Program-made: the position numbers and the translations under genes
Shown: positions 10,692-22,290 of the stretch, piece by piece
Layout of the letters: each line of letters starts with the position of its first letter
How positions within the stretch are numbered: position 1 is the stretch's first letter
Assembly (NCBI GenBank): GCA_009869945.1
Contig: WIXG01000002.1
Location: forward strand, 434,001 to 498,000
Direction of reading: 5' to 3'
Length of the DNA stretch: 64,000 bases
Source of the DNA: Mesaphorura yosii
Lineage: Eukaryota > Arthropoda > Collembola > Poduromorpha > Tullbergiidae
Notes under the pieces: model-generated
The model's input: only the letters and a program-made list of their open reading frames with translations
What the model was told of the DNA's origin: nothing
The model's database searches: none

Positions 10692-13600
10692 TTACAGGAA
10701 AGGATTTCTGGCCGGCACAGCTGCTCGGCTGAAATATTCATTGAATTTCCGCTTTATACTCTCGTCGATACCCGCGATGTCTTCAGGCATGGCATTTGCA
10801 TTGTTGAGTACCCCCAAAGTTGTCACATTGCAATTGCTTTCATCACCACCGCCGTGGCAAAGCGCTTGCGCCGTGGTCGTGAGTACGGCCTGCAAATGCT
10901 GAATCTTGTTTGACAGACGCTGCTGGGTCTCATGCGTGTTACTCCAAGCGTGTTTGAGCTCCAGCTCCAAATCTGCGATCTGAAATGACAAAAGACGGAA
11001 GGTAAATAAATAAAAGAGCATACACGCATTTTGTTTCGTTCGCATTTGCCCCAAATTCATTATTCATTGCGTTTATGCTTGATTTCATTTGACTTAAGGC
11101 TATTGACAGTTTAAGCAAATAAATGCGCTGGAAATCATAAATTTCTGATGTGCAAATAGAAAGTACACCAACCAAATTAGAAATCCGGCCAATCTGACCT
11201 CCAGTAACTAATAAGCCCTTTACGAATTGCTTGGATAAAGGACAAGAGCCACGTGCAATTCATTAATGATCTTAATTATCACGATCTTACCTTTTTCTTG
11301 TAGTACGCCATCTCTGCCTGTCGTTTCTCTTCCAATTCCACAACTTCTTGCTTGGTTGACGTCCGGAGTTGTAAAATCCGGTTTTCACATTCCAATTTTG
11401 TGTGCTGGACGATTTGCACACATCTCCTGCGAAAGCAGACGCAAGAACAGAAGGAAATCAGTGCAGGGTAAAATGTGATCGAGCTGGAACTGGAACGGGA
11501 CTCATTCAGTAGAGAAGGGTCCCGTTCTATTTCCGCGTATTTGACCTGATTATGATCATTAATCTGACTTTAAATCCCTGCTGAATACTTTGGTTACACG
11601 AGGGCTTACAGCAGCTCGGACTTCGGACTCTGGCAATTTGTAAGGCTAAGGCTAAAAATAGAGCAATGACAAAAATCAGGACTGCAAGGACAGCATGGCA
11701 GATTAAATGGCAAAGACAGCATGGCAGATTAAATGGCAAAGACAATGGCAGTAACAATGCTGTGCTGCTTTTACGTTAATAGATAAATGGGGCCTTAGAT
11801 TATAAATCAAGCTCAAATACTCAACCCTCCAGCTTGACATGGCGTTTATGATCTCTGCGCCCTGCGCAACTGCGCATTCAGCATTTCTCTGCTCTGTGCT
11901 TTTGCCCGTTCCCGTTTTGTACGCTCAATGAAGTGAAATGGGATGAAAGATGAACATTAAATAGACAATTCAGATTCTGACTCGACCCCGACTCACCGGC
12001 CAGCTGCAACCGCCTGATCCCTTTCCGACTTTAATGTCTCCAGCTTCGACTGCAATTCACTAGTTTGTGTCCCGAGCAGCGACTCCACTTTTGCCAGTCT
12101 GCTCTTGTAAACCGACTCCACGTGGTCTTCGCAGTCGTGCTCTTCGATTTCGCCCCGCATTGCACGCACTTGTTCCTGCAAGTAGTCCAGCTGATCCTCC
12201 AGCTCCATGCACTGCGCTTCCTTGTCCCGTAATTTCATGCTAAGTTTTTGCTCGTTTCCGGTTTTCTCAGTTAATTGATGCTCAAGCTCGGATTTTTGCC
12301 GCTTTTGCTCGTCGCCTTCTGTCCGGAGCTTTGAAATGGTGTTTGTATTGTCTTGGTTGATTTTCTGGAGCACGTTGAAGTTGTCCTGAATTCGGGCGAC
12401 CTCCAAGCTAAAGAAAAATAGCTTCAGAGCTACATTCAATGCACTTCTGTCTGCATGAAGTCCTTACTGGAGTCTTTCCTTCTCCAGTTTGTCTTTCTCC
12501 TGACCCTCCGCAAATTTCGACCGCTCCGACACGAGCTTGTGCTTGGCCGCACTTATGAGCTCTAGCATGTTGTCTCGCTCTTCTCTCTCCTCCTTCAGCT
12601 TGCACTTCAGTTCGGAGCTCTCTGACTGGAGTCGAGTGATTCGGTCCATATTCTTGGACACAACATTCCCAAGCTGTTCCTGACTCCTCTTTTCGTACTC
12701 CTCCAGGCTTCTTAATTTTGCGTTGGCCAACTTCAGCTGTTGGAGAAAACAGATATTTTCAGCTTGTTGCTGCGCGAGTGACTTTTCCAAGCTTTCTTTC
12801 TCGAGCTGCAGCTGAGAAATTAAGGGCTTGGTTTTCGCCAGCAGCGAGTAGCACTGCTCGATCTGTGTCGTCACGATTCTGCGCTGTTGTGCCAAGTTGG
12901 ACTGCGATTTCTGAAGAATTGAGCTGTGCTGGAGTTGATGTTCTTGAAATTGGTGCTGTAGTTTATTGAGTTGCTCGTTGACTTGCCTGAATTGTGATTC
13001 CATTTCTTTTGCCCTGCATAACGCAATTAAGCAATCCAAGTCAAGTAGTATTTTCAGAATGCGGCTCGGTGTCCAAAGTTCTTTGTCTGTTACGTACTTT
13101 GTGGAGGATTCAGCCAACTCCTTCATCAGCCCCTCCTTCTCCTTTTCTAACCGTACAGATTGTTCGAGCAATTGATCCACCTGAAATTGAAGCTTCTGAT
13201 TCTCTTCTTTTGTGGCCTGATTTTCTCTGCACGCAAACCATCAATTGTAAGACGGATAATTGGGATTCAGCATTAAAATGGCTCACGCCTGCTTTCAGAT
13301 TTGCATTACGTCAACGTTACGCTTTGTTGGGACTGGACAACTTCCAACTTTGATTGCACCTGCGCAAGATTCTTCGACAACTCCGAATTCTTATGTTTGA
13401 CCGCAGCTGATCTCATCTCCGCGTCATGCGTTAATTGAAGGAGTTTCAATTTCAGCCAAACCTTTTGAAGTTTGACGGCCACTCGCATGGACGCCTCCTG
13501 CAATTCGACTCTCTTGCCCTTCTCAAAATGCAGTTCATACTTCAGAGCGTTCAACTTTTCCCTGTCAAGTCCCTGGAATTGGAGCTGGGAGTCTCCACCG

Positions 13601-14058
13601 GCTTCTTCGGGCACGGTGTCCAAAAATTCTTCAGAGGCCGTCGCCAGCGTCAGCGTCGAGTGAGAATTCGCATCCGTCCTGCTCCTGCTCTTTGCACTCG
13701 CACCACGTTCCCTGCGATGTGAGACACACCCGCACATGACTCCATCATTCAAAGGCGGTTGCTGGCAATTCTTGTTCGAGTTCCTATTCTTCGAGTTTTT
13801 GTCGACGTAGTTTCGTAAATGTTCACTTCGGCGTGGGTGTGGAAGGACGTAATTCTTTCGAGTCAGAATTTTGTCTTTGGTCTTTATACTATTGGTGTTG
13901 GGGTCGACGACGACGTTGGGGTTTGTGCGTCGCTGATTTAAAAGGAGATTGAGTTCCCGCTGGAGTGCGTTTTGGTCTCCATTCGGCGGTAAGATCAGCC
14001 CTTGCATGGCGGACAGGAAACTGATGTCCTTCTCAAGTTGCTCTAAGCGGCCTTGCAT
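10692..14058 (-). CDS. Coiled-coil protein of unknown family
   Basis: Six minus-strand exons join in phase: 14058-13310, 13226-13098, 13013-12468, 12407-11997, 11426-11291, 10979-10692, giving 752 residues. After a short N-terminal helix (RLEQLEKDISFLSAMQGLIL) and a Lys/Asn/Arg-rich linker, almost everything from about residue 165 on is heptad-rich, charged helix (for example KLRSLEEYEKRSQEQL and SELEHQLTEKTGNEQKLSMK). The last exon starts in heptads and ends in a short non-helical tail. There is no signal peptide, membrane segment, motor or zinc motif. Such proteins are often centrosomal, ciliary, Golgi or cytoskeletal; CCDC150-like is one possibility, but I do not recognise it firmly. Intron 1 uses GTAATG; an earlier GTAACG donor would break the frame. 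It is divergent from PAK1IP1 across 599 bp. Confidence 0.8.
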
Positions 14059-14657
14059 TGCATTATTTGTGTTTTGTCACCGCTTCTAGTGGTTTTTGCA
14101 CTGGGACAGGAATTCATAGACCTTTCAGCTTTTCGCGCTAGTCACTGCCCCATTATTGCATTGTCCGAGTCCGAGCCCAACAGGAAAAAGCAATTTGTTG
14201 AGCATGAAGTGTACTTCTTCCTAGATCTGTTCTGTTGCTGCTAACTACGCCCGTCCAGAAAGTAGGCGATTCGGACATCAGGGTTTTAAAATTCAGAGAC
14301 AGGCGCACACTTCCTTTGACCAAAATCCATGAAGCCAATAAAACATGTTATCTCGGTAGCATGACTTTGATCTCAGAAGGTGTGTGATCCTAAAATTGCA
14401 ATTAAATTGAAATTGGTTAGTTTCGCAAGGTCTCATTCGTCGTTCCAGTCATCATACTGTGCAAACCGACGCGTCAGTGGGAAACTCAAACTACGCTCGT
14501 GTAATTCAAATTCAATGCTCAGTCGGTAGAACAGCGCGCAGCGCGTGTGTGAACCAAGTGGGAGTGAAACCCTTATTGTTCAGCGAAAAATCATACCTCC
14601 GATTTTTACTCAGTTATAGTATCTATTAAATCATACTCTCCGCCCCTGTCTTAGCCA
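14059..14657. promoter_or_regulatory. Divergent promoter region (coiled-coil gene / PAK1IP1)
   Basis: 599 bp separate the two head-to-head start codons. No TATA box is obvious at either end. The stretch around 14460-14560 has more CpG (GACGCGTCAG, GCGCGCAGCGCGTG) than its surroundings. It must hold both promoters unless long 5' introns exist. Confidence 0.5.
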
Positions 14658-16317
14658 ATGGTGGGAGGAAGGAAGAAACAGAAGAAGGGTGAGATCGATG
14701 TTCCCGATATTCCCGAAGCAGTCCCGATGGAGCCTGCTGAGCGGACTGCAGGTGGCAAGTCTGTGATTGCCGAAGTTGTGGTTGGAACTTATCAAGAGTT
14801 TGTGCTCGGATATCACCTACTGATGAACCTAAATGAGGTAAAGTTTAATTGTGTTATCTATGCGATAGATTATGGTTTCGTCTCATGCTGATCATATTAC
14901 TTTGTTAGAAAGGCGAAAAGGAATTTACACTGAAACAAACCTTCACTAATCACTCGCACTGTGGGAGTATTCGGGCATTAGCGACTGTGGGAAAGTTCAT
15001 TGTGTCGGGGAGCACAGACGAGGTGGTCCGTATTATCAATTTAACAACAAGGGTTGAACATGGAAGCCTGCAGCAACAAAATGGTGAGTTGTGAGTTCAG
15101 TCCAGGCACTATTGATACTTGGAGCAACTTAGTTGCTAAATTTTGCTGTTGTTGGTCTTGGTCCATAGGCACAATAACCTGTCTTGCGAGCTTTGAAGGA
15201 AGCCATGTATTTAGTGGAAGCGATGATGGTACCTTGTGCGTTTGGAGAAGCGGTAATTGGCAATGCGAGAAGACACTAAGGGGCCACCACGGTGGTGTAA
15301 TCGGAGTCGCGATTCATCCTTCTGGAAAGCTTGCGCTGTCCATAGCCAAAGACAAATCGCTACGAACATGGAATTTGGTCAAAGGGCGATGTGGTTATAT
15401 CACCAACTTGAAAGCAGTCGCTGATGTCGTTGCGTGGTCTCCCGAAGGAAACTTATATGGCATCGGGATCTCCAATCGCGTGGATGTTTACGCAGTGACG
15501 ACGGCGCACATTGTCTATTCCATTCCTTTCGGGAAACGAATTACCAGTGTTGTCTTTGCTTCGGTAAAAAATCTTTCTACACCGTATGCGCGTAATTATG
15601 CAGCACAGTTTTTCACAGAATCGATTTATCTATACTTGATTTTGTTGTAACCTGTGCAATATTAAAATCCAATGCTAGTAGTTAGTAAAAAGTGTATCAA
15701 GCAATGCAGTTGCTTAGATATCCACTCTATTAGCTTACACGAATCTTAAATCCTTAAATCGTATGATAAATCTTAAAACGTAATAATTTTGTACAACAGT
15801 AATGGAAATTAATAATCCTTGGAATTATTTCGGTAGGAAAATATCATCTTCATCGGTGGGGATCAAGAGGAGATTCAAGTTCATAGTATCAAGAAGAAGA
15901 AGCAAATATTATCGTTTCCTGCTCATAAGAATCGTGTGAAAGATATGAAACTCCTGAACAATCCCAGATCGCTTGTAACAACGTCAAACGATGGTTTCGT
16001 TAAAATATGGGACTTTAGTGGGGTAGGTTCATTAAATGCCGATGCAAAATACTTCAAAATGCGGTGGAAGTTTCACAAACATTTTCTCGTTTCAGAAATT
16101 TTCTGAACCGCCAGCGCTGCTGACTGAAGTAAACACGCAGTGTCGAATCACATGCTTAACTGTCTGGAAGCCCGAATCTGCAAGCACAGAAAGCACCGAC
16201 ACTCCCGTCGTTCCGGTCCAGGAGACGAGCGCCATAACCAAAAAACGTGGCGCAGATGCAACTGAAGAACTGCCAGCTCAGTCGATCACTCCGAAAAAGA
16301 AGAGGAAGAAAGTGTGA
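14658..16317 (+). CDS. PAK1IP1: p21-activated kinase-interacting protein 1-like (WD40)
   Basis: Nucleolar WD-repeat protein; homologues (yeast Mak11) act in 60S ribosome biogenesis and restrain PAK1. Five exons join in phase: 14658-14837, 14909-15083, 15169-15563, 15837-16022, 16096-16317, giving 385 residues. Blade motifs follow the human order: SGSTDEVVRI, then GTITCLASFEGSHVFSGSDD with LCVW, HPSGKLALSIAKDKSLRTWN, KRITSVVF, and AHKNRVKDMK with TSNDGFVKIWDF. HPSGKLALSxxxDKxLRTWNLVxGR is essentially diagnostic of PAK1IP1. The C-terminal tail is basic (PKKKRKKV, an NLS-like end), as in the family. A 30-residue Lys/Pro N-terminal extension (MVGGRKKQKKGE) precedes the usual start of the propeller. 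The stop is only 89 bp from that of MAPK15 on the other strand. Confidence 0.94.
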
Positions 16318-16345
16318 GAATTCAAAGCATTTAGACACAAATACG

Positions 16346-16391
16346 TTTATTTTCTGACAACATTGTGCGATTTTATGCGCAGTTAAATAAA
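16346..16391. terminator. Interleaved poly(A) signals of PAK1IP1 and MAPK15
   Basis: AATAAA on plus at 16386-16391 serves PAK1IP1 (69 bases after its stop). TTTATT at 16346-16351 is AATAAA on minus and would serve MAPK15 (56 bases after its stop). Each signal lies past the other, so the two mRNAs should overlap at their 3' ends. Confidence 0.55.
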
Positions 16392-16406
16392 TTGCGGTTG
16401 TTTGAA

Positions 16407-19400
16407 TTATTTTTTACTGTCTAACGAGAAATTCTTGAGTTCACACAATTCTGATGCACTAATTGTTCCGTGAGTTTGTGTGTAACTGTCAAACACGCGC
16501 CGGTGCTTCATCTCACCGATGATTTGCTGCTTCGGAGGAGGCAGGCCCAGACAACTGCGTTTCGAGTTTTGGTACTTGTCCTTGTCTGAAAAGTAGGATG
16601 AGTGCTGATGCTGGATGCGGGGTCGATTTTCATCTGGAGTCGTGACATGGAAACTGGTCATGCTCCTGGAAGGTAGTTTTGGAGGAAGACGAGCTTGCGA
16701 AAAGTGCTTCTGCGGAACAGCCTTCTTATTCGTCTGTCGTCCTCCATGAATTCCTTGAAAGTACCAGTCTGCTGTGGTTTCTTTCAGATTCTGGGTCAAA
16801 CCCAAATCTAAACAACAAACAGGACTTTTGTTAAGGTCGGATCCCTCCATCTAAAAATTCGAATAAGTCCATTTTACCTTTGTTGGACGAATCCACCTTC
16901 TCTTTGGATTTAGACACAGGCAGTCGAGTCAGTGGAATCGTCAATCGTCTCACGTTGTTAACAACGGACTGAGGTTGAAACATTTGGTGAGGAGCCTTGC
17001 CAGTGCCAGCGCCGTTGGTCCTCCGATTGCGCCCATTTTCTACTCCAGTTGCTGGCATCACTCGCACCCGTACGTCTTTCTCGTCATAGTATGGATCATC
17101 AAACTTCCTTACACCTGCGCCTGTGAACCCAAACCGATCACACCCTCGATTCAAGTCAGCTTCACTCTGCGTTGCGTGGGCGTGGAGGAGCGCGTGCGAC
17201 TGCGATTGTGGTGGAGCATCGCATCGATTCAGGATGATCTGCACGGATCGGTCGCAAAACTTGGCGAGTCCTTCGTCGTATTCGTTGTCGGACACGTCCA
17301 TCTCAACCTCTGCAATCGGTTCCATGGTCCTCGTCGGTGGTCGACTGTGGCTGTGGTTATAGCCATACGGCATTTGAACGTATGAGCTTGAATTGTATGG
17401 GGAGAGGTTTCGCATTTGTATTTGTGGAAAATATTCACTATGGTCTCCCGATCCTGCTCGATCAGCATCGAAGTGAACGCGTTGATGCTGCTCAGAATAC
17501 TGATGACGATGAAATTGATCTGCCGCTGCTGTAGCTTTATAGTCTTCTGAGTCACCGTTTTTGTTCAGAACCCATGCGATCGACGACTTGATGGCTTTCA
17601 GGCGATTATTGGCATGTCCAAATGCGTTTGAATTCGAATGATCCCCGGACCCGTCAATTAACAATGGCGAATTCGCACTTTTTCTGCCCACGCCTGGTCT
17701 CACTTTGGGCATGTGCAGTTGGCTGATTTCTGATCGCTTTTCTCGTGAAACCGCGTCTCGTGTTCTTGGCGTGGAAATGATCGATCGAGCAGACGCACCA
17801 GTCGTCTTGGGTCTTGGCCGCTGCGAGGAAAGCATGTCGTAGATTGCGGATCTGTAGTCTTTCAAGTGAAGTTGAACGTTGTCATCAAGCGGCGGTGACA
17901 CGATGTAAGGCATCGATACTTCTTCGGATTCGTCACGAAACCTGAGCATGATTCAGGCCACGTTACGTTACACTCTTACTATTGAATTAATGAAAGAGAA
18001 CTAACTTATCGACGAAAATGTGTGAAAGAGCTTCCTCCACGTGGATTCTTTGATTAGGATGGAAAAGCAGTAACTTCTCAGCGAGATCAATTGCATCCGG
18101 ATTGCATGAATTTTTCTCAAACAATTCGTACAATGAAACTCCACGTTTACTTGCGGCGTCCTCCACAATAGCAGAGTTTGAGCTGGTCCAACACAAATCC
18201 TGGATTTCTATAAGACGGCGAGCACATTTAATTATTACCCTCAGCCAAGCATTGCACTTGAAGCAATACCTTCAGGATGCGGCGGTGGGATCGTGCTGAC
18301 GATTATCTGAATTTGTTCCACCGTGTTGGCTCCAGCAAAAACTGCCTTCCGAAGGAGCATTTCACCCAAAATACATCCCAGGCCCCACATGTCTACCCCT
18401 TTCGAGTAGCTTCTCAGAAAATAAACGTTATCTCGAGTTAACAAAGATGTCTGGAAGGGATTCTTTCTTACCTTTTATTCGCCAACAGAATCTCTGGTGG
18501 TCGGTACCATCTCGTCGCCACGTATTCGGTCATCTGTGTCTCGCTTGTGTCAAAATTATTCTCGCTGGTCAATCCCTGCACACTTCTGGCCAGTCCAAAA
18601 TCAGCAACTTTCACATTGTAGTGCTTGTCCAGCAAAATGTTGGCTGGCTAAATTGGATATCCAAGCAAAAGCATGGAGGAAGTGCAAAGTGCGGAGAATA
18701 GATTTAATTTGAACGAATTCTCACTTTTAGATCTCGATGGATTACTTCTCCGGAGTGGAGATACTTGACGGCCTTCAGAATCTGGTAGAAGATGTAGCGA
18801 ATCGCGTTGTCCGTCAGATTGGTTCCTTGCTTAATCACTTTATGAAGGTCAGAATCTGAAAAGAACACTAAATTAGAACACGGTAGAGTTATGAATGCAA
18901 CGGTTATAGTTATGGCTTACCAAGTAACGGAAAGGTGAGATAAATGTCCAAATTGTTTATCGCTCGATGCACATTCAAAAGACGGATTATGTTTGGATGA
19001 CAGCCAAACTCCCTGAGGAAAATAATTTCTCTGTACGTTCGTTGGGCGTCGGTGTTGTTTCGGAAAGCGTCAAATATCTTCTTTAGTGCCACGTTCCTTC
19101 CGGTTTTCCTGTCCTCAGCATTCCAGACGGCTCCGTACGCCTGAGGCAGGGCAAAGTCGTTTCAATCTGGTGTAAAATTCAAGCTGAAGCCACGAAGAGT
19201 GTTTTACTTACCCCTTTGCCCAGTCGATCGTTCACTTTGTAGAGACTCAGAACTGATCTGTCAACCTCAAACAGGGCCTTGTCGTCAACACTGGACGTGG
19301 AGGATTTTCCATTTGTGATTGTAATTTGGCTTTGGCTTTGACCTGGTTTCTTGTCAGGGGCTAGTGGCTGATTGGTCCTGATGGCAGTCCCAGTTGTTAG

Positions 19401-19661
19401 ATTTGTGCTTGGCCTCGATCTTGAAGCCTGCCTGATCAAGTGCGAGTGGGAATACGGGTAAGACAGGGTTCTAGCTGAGACTGATGACGAGGCAGAGGAG
19501 AGCGCTGTCGGAACCGCGACCGTGCTACACATTGAAGTCATGGCTGAACCGGCAAGGGCAGTCGCGCAAACACGGATGGCTTTGTTCTTCGGTGGCTGTG
19601 GCTGTAGATCAAGACGATACTTTGTCAGTTTCTTTTTACATCCCCTGCTTGGAATCACCAT
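16407..19661 (-). CDS. MAPK15: Atypical MAP kinase ERK7/ERK8 (MAPK15)
   Basis: Ser/Thr kinase that, in other animals, autophosphorylates its TEY loop and acts in ciliogenesis, secretion and autophagy. Eight exons join in phase: 19661-19212, 19140-18921, 18855-18725, 18647-18472, 18412-18270, 18207-18006, 17941-16878, 16807-16407, giving 928 residues. The kinase domain spans about 141-440: Gly loop LGKGAYGAVW, VALKK lysine (about 170), HRDLK (about 263), DFG (about 283), [16 protein letters not shown] (TEY about 307-309), and [15 protein letters not shown] with STIPPPHP, which is typical of ERK7 rather than ERK1/2. A 490-residue disordered tail follows, as in ERK7. The frame opens with GTG at 19682, so ATG 19661 is used; a 140-residue low-complexity N-terminal extension is unusual. 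Identity is secure; the N-terminus is less so. Confidence 0.93.
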
Positions 19662-20054
19662 ACTTGAATTCGTTATTAACACTTGCTTGGAATTTCGTTA
19701 TTGGTAGTAGACGTCCTACACAATATACGGAACGGGAAGATCACTGATAAGATAAGGAACTAAGATTAGATCAATCCTGTAAGCGGGGCTACTTCTGGGC
19801 ACACTTCAAGGCAGCCAATTTATTGTGTACTGGCGACTGACACTACCTTCAGATTCCGGTAGCACTTGTTTGATTGAAGAATTACTTGGTTGCCAGGAAC
19901 GAGTGAGGGAGGGTGAAAAGCTACGGACCGAGCACGGAGTGGGTTGACTTTTAATTTGGTAGACGACTCGACAAAGTAAAACTTCCCCTTCCGCTTGCCT
20001 GGGCTGATAGTCGATACGACATGTCTTGATGGGACCATGACTTAAAATGGTATT

Positions 20055-20356
20055 GAAAAAACTTTGTGATTGACTGAAACGTGATACTATGGAATTTTCT
20101 GAAATCACATGAAAATTCACGACAAAAAACCGACATGCCACCCGTGTTACAACAGTTACTTAACTGAGAGTGACCTGAAAGGACACCGTTGCCGTCCATC
20201 CAAGCCAGAATTTTTCGATTGTGAATTTGCTCTTCCGCATTTTCCGAGAGAAGCAATCTTTTACGCCATCGCAAGATCCATTCTTCCAAGGACCAGCACA
20301 TTTGCCAAAAGTGTGGAGCTGCATTCGTCAAGCAGCACATTTGTAAACAAGACTAG
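20055..20356 (+). pseudogene. Degenerate C2H2 zinc-finger gene fragment with frameshift
   Basis: One frame from ATG 20109 gives HDKKPTCHPCYNSYLTESDL followed by KGHRC, a CCHC-type finger, and then FFDCEF. At about 20225-20230 the frame is lost by one base. The next frame continues immediately as a canonical finger: AFSERSNLLRHRKIH, then HICQKCGAAFVKQHIC and a stop at 20354. Adding the two Cys-containing pieces across the break gives the exact C-x2-C-x3-F-x5-L-x2-H-x3-H spacing, so the shift lies inside a finger. Upstream, the same frame shows YYGIF, a TGA, then NHMKIHDKKP, a further finger relic with stops. No intron signals explain the breaks. It looks like a decayed multi-finger gene or retrocopy. 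A sequencing error at the T run could explain one break but not all. Confidence 0.6.
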
Positions 20357-21597
20357 CATTTGTTGGTTTTGGCAACATGGCAATGCAATTATTGTGAATT
20401 TCATCATCGTGGCCAAGAGATTTTTTTTTAAAGTTTTTCAAGTTTTGTTTAATTGCTCACTCCGAATCCCGAAATCCAATTACATGTGTGTCAATTAAAA
20501 TTTCCTAATTTTGTGAATCTGAATTTGAATGAAATTGACCACTCATTCTATATTCTATATTTCATTGACATTTACTTTTCACGAAACTTCCCTTCAAAAT
20601 TGTGAATTTTGTGCAGGCGTGTCAAAGATTGACAAATTGAAGCGCAGCGCTGACGGGATCTTCGAGAGTACAACTCAGAATATTGATGTCAAAGTATTGT
20701 GTATGTTGGACAATGTCGTAGACTGGAGCCAAGGAGTTGCTGCAGGTCGGGTCTTCAGTCACATTTCGAGCACAACTGCGTGTGTGGTTGCCGAGCAGCG
20801 AGTCTACCCAAAACTCTGTCCCAAAATGCGTGTACACGCTCGTCGGCGGCCAAAGGTGGAGCACAATGTCCCCAAATTGAACAACTCACGCATGAGTGAA
20901 ATTCATGGCGTTGACCTATTGCGCAAACGCCGGGTTGCCAAGTCGTGGTCCACCATACGAAAGATGCCAGAATGTTTTCCCGCTAAACAGGGGGTCATTA
21001 CGTGTCATGAGCAGCGCCAATGTCGCCAAATTGCTTCCCAGGCTGTGGCCAGTGAACACGAGACGGAAGTTGGGGTACTGGGTCGCCAGTGTCTCCAAAT
21101 GTGTAAACATCTGCCCAAAGACTGATTGTGTGGCGATAAGTTGACCTTGATGAACCTGAACAGCCCCGTTGACGCCTGTGAATGGCACGGGAACCACGTC
21201 CAAGTCGAGGACTATATCAGCTGGCGCCCACGTTCCTCGAAAAGTGATCACAATTTCTTGCCTGACCTCGTTCACGTTGATCATGCCTGCAATTTGAGTG
21301 ATAGAATTGTAGAGCTCGGCCATCAGGACGTCGGGTCCCAGTTTCTTGCAGTAGTCGAAGGTTCTCGTGAGAAGTGGCGATCCATGGCAATAAGCGATGG
21401 CAGCATACTGCATGTAATAATAAGCGTCATCGGTGGACGGTGTCTCTGTCAAGGCGAATCACAATTTATTAGTGTGACTGGATATAAAGCAGTCTGTTAA
21501 TGTCTTGTAAGAACTTAAAAATCATACAATTCTGGAATCAAAAAATTCAAATACAGATATTATTCCGTTCCAATATCTCCATGGTGCCTATGAATTA

Positions 21598-21835
21598 ACG
21601 CTTCTTCTTTCTCCTCTTTCTGGTACATTCCTGAACAGGGTGTTGCCCCTAACACCTAACGCAAGCTTTTTCTGTACCCCTCATCTCCCTCACGTCGGGG
21701 GTGGTACAGTGTGGTATCTTGTCCTGTCAGACCGTGGAGGTCTGTCCTGGTCCCATGCATTATGTGCATTTAAGCATTTATGCTCAAACTAAATGAATGG
21801 TAATGGTAATTTAACGGTAGAATGGTATTTAAAGG
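21598..21835 (+). mobile_element. Possible 3' end of a non-LTR retrotransposon
   Basis: A block in the lipase intron that ends in a short TGGTAA-type reiteration (AATGGTAATGGTAATTT) after a region with a small hairpin (AGACC..GGTCT near 21730). This layout resembles the 3' UTR and tail of LINE elements. No reverse transcriptase frame is present, so it would be a heavily 5'-truncated copy. Evidence is structural and weak. Confidence 0.3.
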
Positions 21836-22231
21836 ATACAAGGCAAGACTAAATTCCATGCGAGATGAGAATTCAGACATCAAGATCAGAATTCAAGGAT
21901 GTAATCTAACACTATTTAATTAAACTAATTCTATTAAGGCCTCTGTGAGGAATTTTAGCAGTGAGGTAAGCGTAGGCAAAGCAGGCAAATGTACGAGCTG
22001 AGCGGCTTCAAATTCAAATGGGAGTCGGATGGTGAAAGGGAGGGGGTGTGGGGGAATTTATTTCTTACTTTTGAAGGCGCCTCACCAAAGGAATAGTTTT
22101 CCCACGGAATGTTTTTTATTTCCACGTTTTGAGTGGCTGTTACAGCCCCTTCGTCCCATTCAGGCGAGGTTGGGTTCGTATGTATTCATGTCGTCCACGT
22201 TGAACCATGTCGCCTATATTTTTTATGTATA

Positions 22232-22290
22232 GGGGGAGACCCCCCCCCCGCATGTTCCAAGTCTTAAAATATCGGGGGGAGATCCCCCGA
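22232..22290. repeat. G-run/C-run hairpins
   Basis: Two adjacent inverted G/C runs. The first is GGGGGAGA followed by ten C (22232-22249). The second is TCGGGGG-GAGAT-CCCCCGA (22272-22290), a perfect 7-bp stem with a 5-base loop. The surrounding 22,100-22,650 sequence is unlike neighbouring intergenic DNA and may belong to one non-coding repeat. Confidence 0.6.

Noticed and set aside
13310-13330. GTAACG as donor of the first coiled-coil intron
   Set aside because: It leaves phase 0, which does not match the next exon. GTAATG a few bases on gives the right phase and keeps the heptads.
20421-20428. T runs as a programmed frameshift site for the zinc-finger relic
   Set aside because: The run is downstream of the finger stop codon, and the break at 20225-20230 has no X-XXY-YYZ slippery heptamer.
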